Assembly (NCBI GenBank): GCA_003313425.1 | Contig: NHZP01000024.1 | Coordinates: 248,001-312,000, forward strand | Reading direction: 5' to 3' | DNA: 64,000 nucleotides | Origin: Pseudopyrenochaeta lycopersici | Lineage: Eukaryota > Ascomycota > Dothideomycetes > Pleosporales > Pseudopyrenochaetaceae | In this document: one piece after another, positions 9,469 to 18,574 of the stretch | How the letters are laid out: each line of letters opens with the position of its first letter | Position numbering within the stretch: position 1 is the first letter of the stretch | The notes under the pieces: generated by a model | The model's input: only the letters and a program-made list of their open reading frames with translations | Database searches by the model: none | What the model was told of the DNA's origin: nothing | Translations under genes and position numbers: made by a program

Positions 9469-12410
9469 ATTAAAACAACAATCCCTAAACACCGCAACAC
9501 ACACTACTAATTACATCTACAACATAACAGTATAGCTGCCAGGCGCCGTACTACTGTCCTTAACGGTAATATATGTGTTCTATATATTAAATCTATTTCG
9601 AATTAATTCCTAATTAATTCTAGCCTAACTATAAAGTATATCGCTAGCTAAATACCCTCTTTATAAGTATTAGTGCCTTTAATCTTAATAATAATGCCGC
9701 TCTAATCGTGCATGTTAGCAAGGTTATATACCGCCAGTATATTAGTAGTAGATATCTTTATAGTGTATAAATTAATTAAGAACTAATTTAGAACTAATTC
9801 TAACTAAGTATAGTGTTAGTTCTCTACCTATAGGAACTTAATTAACTACCTCTGCTGTAACTATAATGTCCTTATAGTCTCCCCTTCTGCTTATAGAGTT
9901 AGAATCCTGCCTTAGCCTATAATTTAAGCTAAGATATATAAGTATATTAAATTAATTTAGAATTAGTTCTTAACTAATTTTAGTGTAGTACGGAACTATT
10001 ATAGCTACCTACTAAGTATAAGTAGTACCCCTCTTTACTACCTAGGCTAATATTACTGCCGCCTAAGCTTTAGTACTGCAGCCGCCTCCTTAGGCTATAG
10101 TATTACTTCCTAATAGTTCTGTAAGTTAAATTAATTTAAAATTAGTTCTAAATTTATTCTAATAACTTTATAGTAAGATCTAGTCTGTATAAACGCTGCC
10201 TGCCGCGCTATTAGTAGCCGCTAGGTTCTATATAATACTTGCATATCTAAGGAGGATAATAATAATATTAACAGTTAGAATATGCTTAAATTAATCCTAA
10301 ATTAATTACTAATTAATTTAAGATATATATTCTTCTAGACTAGTAATTTCTAAAGGTGTAAGAATAGGGGTTTATAAGTAGAGATAATTACAGAGGATAT
10401 AGTAGTGTAGGCAGAGGAGTAAGTAGTAGAGCTAGAAGAGTATAGCAGCTCTAAAAGCTCTACTAGGCTCTCCTCTGCCTACCTATCTATCTTCTCTACC
10501 TTTACTAATTAAATTAATTTAAAATTAATTTAAAAATAATTCTAAAATAAATTAGACTTTTTAGTCTATTCTAACTTCTAGCTTTAGGCTATTATATAGC
10601 TAAATAAAAAGCACTTTATAATTCTAAATATTCTTCCCCTATTTAAAGTACTATCTATTAATATATATACCCTTAAGTAAATACCCTAAATTATTTATTA
10701 ATAAATTTAGAATGTATTAAGCTTAAATAGTACGTACTCTTAGCCTTTCTCTTCTAATAATTCTTATAAGGTGTAGGTATATTATATAAGAGTAGTAATC
10801 TTTAAGTCTCTTTATAGTTAATCTAACCCTTTTTCTACCTCTTACTCTTATTAGAAGTCTTATAGTAAGGTGTGTTAAACTAAAAGAGACTAGTATAAGC
10901 ATCCTCTTTATAAGATAGAATTAGTTCTGAATTAGTTCTAAGTTTATTCTCTATCTACTTATTACCTGCTACTTCCTCTTAGCTGTTTCTAGTTGCTGCT
11001 ACTGCTAACACCTTAGATATAGCTAGAGGAGGTAATAATGCATCTTCTTAGTGTTATATCTAAGATTGCTCTAGCATAGGAGGCAGTTATTAAGAGAATT
11101 AATTCTTAATATCTTCTATATGCTTATAATAGAGGGCTATTACTCTTTAGATATACTTAAGAGCACTATGTGTACGTTTAAGAGATAAAACTCCTGTAGG
11201 AACTAGAGAGAGTTTATATTGTGGATAGATGTTACGTATATAGTGTGCAAGAGCTCCTCTTAAGCTAAATTTACGCTGAATTAATTTAGAATTAATTAAA
11301 ACATAACAGATTAATATATAGAGCATAACATATTACTACCCTTAAAGGTAGCCTGATAGAATAGCTCGCCTGCATAGATTATATATTAGCCCTAGCTATC
11401 CTAAAGACTAAACTCTGTTAACCTAGCTAGTAGAGAAGGAAGAGAAGTATATTATTAGTATACTAGCTAGATTAATTAGGAACTAATTTAGAATTAATTC
11501 GCGCTTACTTATATAAGAGGAGAGTATTTTACTAGTTATTATTAAAATATTGTTGTAGAGAGGTCGCTTAGAGGATAGAAGATATTATTATCTGTTTATA
11601 TCTAGTGCAGAAAACTTTTTACTATGCTAGACCTAACTAGGTTAGTATTAGAATAGGATATAAACTAGTTCTAAATTAATTCCCTCCTTAAAATCTATAT
11701 TTCTAATTATAACTGTGCTTTGCGTGCTCTAAGCGCTAAATTAACCTCTTATTATTCTATATAGAACTCGCGTTTCTTACGTTTAAGTAATACCCTCTCC
11801 CTTTTAACTTAGAATTCTTTACGCTCTTATTTAAGCGTTTAGCTACACGTTAGGCTAGCTTACTTAATTAGTTTATAATGTATTCTAAATTAATTAAGAG
11901 CGCTCTGTACTATATAGTAGGAGCTAGTAAAGACCCTGCTAGGGAACTTTGTAGAGGAGAAGATTTGTAGGACCTTCCCTGTCGTGCCCTTAACGCTCTT
12001 CTTCCTTTAGCTAAATAAGAGCGCTGTGCCCTACTTAAACTAAAGTTTTTAAGGCTCTCTAAGATATCCTTAGTATTATCTAATATTTAGTAAATATCTG
12101 CCTTATAATATTCTAATTAACTTAGAATTAATTTAGAATTAGTTTTAATATTACCTACTTATCTCTCTCTCTATATTCTAATAATACTAAGCACTAAGAG
12201 TAAGGTTTTAGCGCGACCTATATCTAATACTATGTTTATTATAAACTTTATACTCCTAGATATCTTATATATCTATAATTATAGCCCTATAGTATTTAGA
12301 ATTAGTCTAAGACTAGTTTAGAATTAATTTACTTATATCTTAATTCCTTTAAGAAGCTTATGCCTAGTTCTAGTACAGTATCCCTTAGAAGCAGCTTATT
12401 TAATAGCATT

Positions 12411-12418
12411 AGTATAAG
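12411..12418 (+). repeat. 8-bp target-site duplication of the nested hAT element, left copy
   Basis: AGTATAAG here pairs with AGTGTAAG at 12893-12900. The single difference is G to A in a TG context, the change RIP makes on the opposite strand. Confidence 0.72.
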
Positions 12419-12892
12419 TAGGGTGGCAAATGGGTTACGGGTACCCGCTATGGGTATAGGTTGGGTATAGGGTTATAGATAAGTGGGTTGGGTTTGGGGT
12501 TAGGTCGCACGGACTATGGGTATAGGTTGGGGTTGGGTCGCACGGACTCTAGGTTGGGTTAAGGCTAAGGTTATGCACGTATGGGTTTAGGTTTGGTTAC
12601 GGGTACCCACTGGGGTTGCTTAGTAATCATAATAATTTACTATAATTAGTAGCATAACTAGCTATTTTAGATACATATTAGTTAGTATTAGACCTAATAT
12701 AAAAAAGACGTGATTAGTCAGACCCAGACGTACCCGAGGCTAATAACCCTAACCCTAACCTCAACCCATTCACAGTAACCTCAACCTATACCCATTACTA
12801 GCGTATAAAGACTGGGTATAGAGCTGGGTTGGGTACGGGTCTTATGTAATCAAACCCAACCCAACCCCAACCTATACCCATTTGCCACCCTA
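12419..12892. mobile_element. 474-bp hAT-type miniature element (MITE) nested in the relic
   Basis: Perfect 17-bp terminal inverted repeats, TAGGGTGGCAAATGGGT at 12419-12435 and its reverse complement at 12876-12892, are flanked by an 8-bp target duplication with one transition. An 8-bp duplication with TAGGG-type termini points to the hAT superfamily. The interior has no open frame and consists largely of degenerate GGGT/GGGTTGGG-like runs on one side and their complement on the other, so much of the element could fold back on itself. It is clearly less AT-rich than the DNA around it, so it probably arrived after most of the RIP, or escaped it by its short length. Movement would need a hAT transposase supplied in trans. 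Confidence 0.8.
12745..12760 (+). repeat. Telomere-like run inside the hAT MITE
   Basis: AACCCTAACCCTAACC is two full copies of the vertebrate/fungal telomere unit plus a partial one. It sits among other degenerate CCCAACC and GGGTTGGG runs of the element, so chance or internal element structure is more likely than a telomere scar. Confidence 0.5.
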
Positions 12893-15474
12893 AGTGTAAG
12901 ACTCTAGAGTATCCTAAGCAGCTCTAAGCATATTATTATAATAGTAGTTAAGACCTACTACAATAACTAGGTTCTTCTTATGTTTAACCTAATCCTTAAT
13001 AGCCTAGGATGCCGCATTATCTTAAATTAATTTAGAACTAGTTACGAATCTATTTAATAGGATCTTACTAGAGATTAGGTTACATAACTTAAAATACTCT
13101 AACTATAAGGTAGCTATTAGGAGAGCCTTTATTTAGCCCTAGTTAGAATCTTCCCTGTAAGTAGACTAAGGACAGACTTTATTAATCCCGCGTAGAAAAT
13201 AAATATAGCAGAACTAAAGGCAACAGCTGAGCTAGTACTACTATAACCTGTTACGTAGGTTAAGCCTTAAGAGATATTAACTAAATCTTAGTAAGAATTA
13301 GCTCTAAATTAATTTAGAACTAGTTTGCCTACTAGCTATTTACTTTATATCTATATCTACTGTTACACCTACTGCACCAGTTCTATTCAGGTACATCTAG
13401 TTAAATAATACCCTAGTAAGATACGCATAAATAGTAAAGAATTCTGTAAACGCCTTCTTATATATATCTAAGGTTTACGCATTTATAATTATATACCTAA
13501 AGGTAAAAACTAACCCTAATTAATTATAAGCTAATTTAGACTTAATTTAACTTATGTTTCCTATACTCTATAAAGAATAATATAAATAGTACCTTAGACT
13601 AGTTATCTTAAAATCTCTTAAAAGATATATTAATTTAAAATGTATTCTAGGTTGTAAGCATTAACGCTTAGTCCTTAAAGAGGTAAATAATAATATCTCT
13701 AGTTATTATAGGGAGAACGCACTGTATATATACCTAATTTACGTAGAGTTAGTTTAGAACTAGTTTAGAATAGGTTCTACTAAACGTACTGTAGAGGGTT
13801 CTGTATAATACGTTTTCTATTTAAATAGGACCTCTTCAAGTCTACTACTGTACGGGAATATAAGTAGCCGCTCACAATAAACTAGCCTTGTAATTTAGTC
13901 TTTATCTGTAAAGGCTATATAGAAATCTTTAATTAATTTATACCTATACTGCTGCAGATACTGTAATAGAGCTAGTAATTTAAGGAATTTAGCTAGAACT
14001 TATTTAGAATTAATTTAGAATAAATTTAATTATCATACCTACTTCTTGTTATACCTAGGTGCAGGATAGGCTGTAAAACCTAAAGAATATCTCCTGTATA
14101 GTCCTAATCTATAAGCTATAGTAGTAGAGGTATATAAGTGTGTATACTAGTTAATACTAGTATAAGATACGGGACCTAAGCTGTATTTAATAAGATAATA
14201 ATGTTAAATATAATATTACAGCCTCGTTTTATTAGTGTTCCCTGTCCTTAAATATAATCTGTGCCTAATCTTAGTTAGAATTAATTTGTAATTAATTTAG
14301 AATACATTACTACACGTCCGTAATTATAAGTACTGTAGTTTAACTACGTTACACTATTCTTAACGAGGCTTAGAGAAACTATCTAGCAGCGTTTGTAGAT
14401 ACTTAATATCTAGGGCAGGAACTCGCTAGAGTAAATAAGTCTCTATTATGCCTCTAGTCTAGTTCTAGTATCCTATAAGCTATAGTAGAGATCTAGTTAA
14501 TAGCTAAATTAGTTTAGAATTAATTCTAAATTAAATATTAAAAACTTACTACGCCCTCTACTCTATATAGCCTTATACTACAGGATAGCTTTCTTAGAGT
14601 ATAAGCTGTCCTAAAGCGTTAGGATAAGCTATTAAAGTAGCTCTTTACCTTTTACTTTCCCTTGTTATTCTTAATTTAAGATAATAAGCTTTTAATCTCT
14701 TATAGCTTTACGTATAATACTGTGTCTACCTCTAAATAGGAGATTAATTTTAATTTATTCTAAATATATTTATAATATTTAATCTTAGAATATTTAAGTA
14801 CCTAGTAAAAGGCTTAGGTATTTAAGAAGGGGTAGAATGTAGGCTTCTTACCTACTTTACTAGCCTTAGAGTATTAGAACTATCTACCTGTAAATTAGCT
14901 TAGAACTAATTCTAAATTAATTTACTTTATATACACTCTTTATGCGCTGTAATAGACTATCTTAATTAACACCCTATCTGTATGTATCCCCTAATCGTAT
15001 AATATAGGCGTAGCCTGTCTTAGCTGTCTTTAGGTATTATAGGATTATAGCTGTATACTCTATAATATTAGCTTAGAGTGCGTTATTCTTATTATTACTA
15101 CTTATAATAATAGCGCGATCCTACTCTAAATTAATTTATAATTAATTTAAATCTAATTATTATACTTACATAATACTAGTCTGTACCCTCGTGTAGTACA
15201 TCATCTTTAAGGTCTACAGCTACTCTACTACTGTTTATCTTATCCTGCGTACTATTAGACTTAAAGACATCTCAGTCTATAAGTATATGTGCAGTGTTAA
15301 TAGTTAGAAATAAGGTATTTATTATAATTAAATTAGAATAAATTTTAAATTAAGGTTAAATAGATTTAAGCCTTAAAAACACTGTGGGCGCTAAATACCC
15401 TAGTAGACACTAATGTCTTCGCATGGCATGAAAAAGTCTTAGCTGTCCTCTTGGACAACCTGAAATAGTTAGGT

Positions 15475-15519
15475 CATGCCATGTCTTGGCATGGTCATGG
15501 TCAGGTGGCATGCCACCAC
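15475..15519 (-). repeat. Right terminal inverted repeat
   Basis: This is the reverse-complement partner of 9336-9380 (35 of 45 positions). A related subterminal motif, ATGTCTTCGCATGG, lies at 15413-15426 and resembles ATGTCTTGGCATGG at 15481-15494. Confidence 0.72.
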
Positions 15520-15528
15520 TCCTTCACC
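15520..15528 (+). repeat. Right 9-bp target-site duplication
   Basis: TCCTTCACC is identical to 9327-9335 and directly abuts the right inverted repeat. Confidence 0.75.
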
Positions 15529-16720
15529 TGTCAGGCCTCGGTTCCGTCATCGGGATGATTCCGGTTTTACGACCCCTGACCCTCACCCACCCCTGTCCAC
15601 CCCTTGCCTATTGATGACAGTGTTGTTTGGCGCCGGATAGACCCGAAATATAACCAGAGTTGTACCGTCGTTCACCGCTAAGTTTTCCGACTGCGCCTCA
15701 GCCCTATAATCAAACGCTCTTACCAGCATTCGACCGGCTTACTTTCCGCGAGTTGAGGAATGCTATGCTGCGACTCACATCTTCACATGCTAGGGGCTTT
15801 GTTTCCTTCTGCCAGCATCCCACGTTCAGTTTTCCCTGCGTTGACTGGTTCCGCTTATTGTTACCCTGTACCAGCGTAGCGCCACAACTTAACCCCGTCC
15901 CCGCGCTAGCGTACGGAAAACACGGCACGAATACGTGCATGAACAGACCTCACCTCACGTCTCGCGTCTCGCAAGGTGCATATTTGTGGCCCATCCACAA
16001 ACATGCCCGTTCTCCTTTGAGAGAAAAATTCTTCTAGCTTCGAATACCATTGTAAAAAGGAGCACGGGAGTCGAAGAAAAGGGCGCATGAACGGTAAGGT
16101 TGTCACCGGCTACTGAATGAGCCACGCTTTGAGATTGTCTGGATAGTTACCATATGCAACCCAAGTCATGCGCCTCACCTTCCAAGACAATAGCATACGC
16201 GTAACGCAGGCATCCTGCCGCCAGCGTTACAGCAGTGGCTTGTCGGAACCCACACTTGTGGCGCCTAGCAGCCATGGCTGTGCTCAGCGAGCCGAGTAGC
16301 ATTTCGCGACCTCGAGACGGAAGGCGTAGCTTTGTGAGAATCTTCATTTGCCCGCATTGCCATGGTTCGTGCTGAGGGTGATGACTACTACCACTTGACC
16401 TTCACATCCGCATTGCCGTTTGCCCGAAGTGACAGCGCTACGAAGCATGGGTTTAAATTTGGCAGAGCGTCACTTAACTCATCTAGTCCTGGGTTGTGCT
16501 GTTTTTATACAAATTATTGTTGTTATCATCTCCTGAGCCACCCAGGTTTTCTGCCACACCCACACACCCACGCGCGCGCACCTCTGCCACACTTTTTCTC
16601 TGCCACATCTCCTCTGCCACAGCGCAAAACACTAGGAGCTTTCACCAGCCACGACCACAATCTCTAATTCAACGTCAACCCACGAGTCGCAACACTTGCA
16701 ATACTTGTACAAAAGTCGCA
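15529..16720. other. Intergenic, element edge to CYSTM promoter
   Basis: About 1.2 kb with normal base composition and no convincing gene. The open frame 15660-16037 has no recognisable family. A CA/CG-alternating, C-rich tract at about 16553-16585 precedes the CYSTM gene and may be part of its promoter. Confidence 0.5.
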
Positions 16721-17092
16721 ATGTCGTACCCTCAACCACAACAAGGATACTACGGTCCCCCACCGCCAGGAGGACAGTATGCGCAATATCCTCCGCCCCA
16801 GCAGCAGGTATGAAATTTCAGGATCGTTATTTTTCCAAATAGTAGTCGGTACAGGTGTGGCTGACGATTCAATGTAGATGTACTATGCGCCTGGTCCGCC
16901 ACCTCCACAGCCAGAACAGAAGAAAGACAGAGGGTGCCTGACGGCTTGGTGAGTCTGGAAACGTACATGGGAGAGCTCACTAGAGGAGTGCTAATCATGG
17001 CTGATAGTTTGGCAACCTTGTGCTGCTGCTGGCTTTGCGGTGAAACGTGCGAGTGCTGCTTGGATTGTTTGGACTGCTGCGATTGTTGCTGA
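16721..17092 (+). CDS. Small cysteine-rich CYSTM-type membrane-module protein
   Basis: This 80-residue protein is spread over three short exons: 16721-16807, 16878-16948 and 17008-17092. Both introns are GT-AG (GTATGA...GTAG; GTGAGT...ATAG with a GCTAAT branch). Residues 1 to about 45 are Pro/Gln/Tyr-rich (MSYPQPQQGYYGPPPPGG). A short basic linker (KKDRG) follows, and the C terminus holds twelve cysteines after the CLTAC start (LCCCWLCGETCECC, then CLDCLDCCDCC). This is the layout of CYSTM proteins, small tail-anchored or peripheral membrane proteins linked to stress tolerance in fungi and plants. The cysteines may bind metal or be palmitoylated. It converges on the WW-domain gene. The exon structure is by hand, but the family fit of the joined product is strong. 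Confidence 0.85.
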
Positions 17093-17414
17093 TGGAGAAG
17101 ATGATATTTGTGTCGCTCTTTACAAATGTTCCCTATGTTTGCGCGAAGAAATACCCACGAGGTTTGTGATGGGAGCATGGGTGAATATAGGCCCGATACA
17201 TAATTCATTTCATTCTCAACGAAACGATAGAATCCCAAGTTGGCTGAGGAAGCAACCATCCCTCGCTACGCTATGCTGACAATAACAATGTTTCATAAAT
17301 TCGATAGGAAAGCGGCCGTTATCGCACCGTCCACCACGCATATCCTCCTCGCCATAAACAATCAAACAACGAGTATGATAATCGGGCGGCATACAACAAT
17401 ACAAGATGAGGTTG
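17093..17414. other. Convergent 3' region between the CYSTM and WW genes
   Basis: The 322 bp between two converging stop codons show only anti-sense open frames. They should contain both polyadenylation regions. Confidence 0.5.
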
Positions 17415-18574
17415 TTAGTCTGAGTAGTAGTTGTCTTGGACTTCTTCCTGATACTCCTCCTGAGCCTCAATGAGCTCCTGGCGCTTCTCCTCCATTGACT
17501 CGCGGTCACTACTTGAAATAGAGTCGCCATCGGCATCGTGAGTCGGGACTGGCGGAGGGGGGGCAAAAGCCTGGTCGCCGTATGGATCAGCTGGGGGAGG
17601 AGCGTAAGCTGGGGCAGCGGCAGGCGCCACAGCTGCAGCGGCGGGCGCGGCAGCATATGACTGCGAAGAATTGTTACTGTCTTCGGCTGTTGCACGTTAG
17701 CAGTGGCTGGTAATGGTAATATATACCACGTACTGAGTTCATGGCCGATCCAAGCACCAGCAGCGAGACCACCTATACCAGCGGCTGCAAGCATAGCTGT
17801 CGAGTGGCCCTTTTCATCCTTCTTCTTCTCCTTTTCGTTGGTGGCATGACCAGACGGAGTGTAATCATGTCCTTGGTGTCCATGAGTATTGCCAAAGAGG
17901 CCGCGCTCATCGTGGCCGCCTGGGGCAACATGCGGTGCGCCTGATGGGGGCGGAGCGTATGGGCCTGGAGGCAGATGGGAGGGAGGGTCCCACTGTGTGC
18001 GGCCAGTCGCTTGCTCGATGTAGAACCATCGCTGGCTGTTCTGGTCCCATTGTTGAGTCCAACCTGGTGGCATGGGAGGAGGGGCGCCATAAGGTGCAGG
18101 AGGACCCACGGGAGTAGGTGGTCCTTGGCCGTATGGCTGCTGCGGAGGATAGCCTTGCGGGGGATATCCATGGCCCTGGGGAGGACCTTGAGGTGGATAA
18201 CCTTGGCCCTGGGGAGGACCTTGAGGTGGATAACCTTGGCCCTGAGGGGGGCCTTGTGGTGGATAGCCCTGGCCCTGAGGAGGACCTTGAGGTGGATAAC
18301 CTTGACCCTGCGGTGGATATTGCTGCTGCTGAGGCGGGTAACCGCTGTTTTGTTCACCACCTCCGCTATAATAGTCATTTGCTGCAGAGCGCTCACCATG
18401 ACTGGCTCCACCAGGAGCATCATGAGACGGAGCGGCGGGCGAATCTAACTGCATGTAAGTAGGGATTGAAGTCTGGATGAAAGGGAGCTATTACCATCTT
18501 TCGGCTTGTCCGCCTTATCCTTCTTGTCATCATCATCCAACAACTCCTTCATTTTCTTCTTGAGAAAGTCCATG
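17415..18574 (-). CDS. WW-domain, Pro/Gln-repeat protein with glycine-zipper segment
   Basis: Exons on the minus strand are 18574-18496, 18444-17734 and 17686-17415, giving 353 residues. Residues 1-26 are a charged helix (MDFLKKKMKELLDDDDKKDK). A GYPPQGPPQGQ repeat region follows, then one WW domain (GWTQQWDQNSQRWFYIEQAT, then GRTQWDPP) with both signature tryptophans, which binds proline-rich ligands. After a lysine-rich linker comes a small-residue hydrophobic segment, AMLAAAGIGGLAAGAWIGHE, resembling a glycine zipper that could insert in or touch membranes. The C terminus is an acidic, Glu-rich helix. Intron 1 uses TTAG as acceptor; the nearby CAG would break the frame. The role is unknown; an adaptor protein is the safest reading. 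Confidence 0.83.
18162..18312 (-). repeat. 33-bp coding minisatellite in the WW-protein gene
   Basis: Just over four tandem 33-bp units encode the 11-residue repeat GYPPQGPPQGQ. Two neighbouring units are almost identical at the DNA level, so copy number is likely to vary between strains. Confidence 0.85.

Larger units (their letters stand above)
9436..15357. repeat. 27 interspersed 33-bp blocks of an 11-bp palindromic triplet
   Basis: Each block is three head-to-tail 11-mers close to RAAYTARTTYW. Block starts are 9436, 9589, 9769, 9949, 10128, 10288, 10511, 10688, 10918, 11096, 11267, 11469, 11651, 11865, 12114, 12299, 13024, 13295, 13517, 13746, 13996, 14278, 14506, 14740, 14892, 15128 and 15325. 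Blocks at 10688, 11096, 13517 and 14740 are the most degenerate; 13996 may have a fourth unit. The distance between 12299 and 13024 becomes 243 bp once the nested element and one copy of its duplication are removed. Start-to-start distances then run from 152 to 282 bp, close to 180 bp early on and about 230 bp later. The sequences between blocks do not align with each other by eye, so this is an interspersed pattern rather than a tandem satellite. Its function is unknown. Confidence 0.8.
9336..15519. mobile_element. RIP-degraded 6.2-kb DNA transposon, Mutator-like ends
   Basis: This 6184-bp block interrupts normal gene-dense DNA. Its ends are 45-bp inverted repeats (9336-9380 and 15475-15519) matching at 35 of 45 positions, including exact 9-bp and 13-bp runs. 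A perfect 9-bp direct repeat flanks them. From about 9470 to 15370 the interior is very rich in TA, AATT and TTAA, poor in CA/TG, and has no open frame of 60 codons in any frame. That is the pattern expected after repeat-induced point mutation. No transposase can be recognised, so the Mutator-like class rests on target-duplication length and terminal repeats only. The interior carries the interspersed 11-bp triplets and a nested hAT-type element, described separately. It could also be a non-autonomous derivative that never encoded a transposase. Confidence 0.72.

Noticed and set aside
12745..12760. Interstitial telomere scar
   Set aside because: Only about two and a half TTAGGG-type units, sitting among other G-rich runs of a MITE with clear ends.
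12419..12892. Tc1/mariner-type MITE with TA duplication
   Set aside because: TA flanks the GGGTGGC ends, but extending by TA gives 17-bp perfect termini and an 8-bp flanking duplication, which fits hAT better.
9436..15357. CRISPR-like repeat array
   Set aside because: Repeats are degenerate, gaps vary from about 120 to 250 bp, no cas gene is present and the host is a fungus. The pattern is reported as an interspersed triplet array instead.
9470..15370. Centromere or tandem satellite
   Set aside because: The block has defined transposon-like ends with a target duplication, and sequences between blocks do not align by eye.
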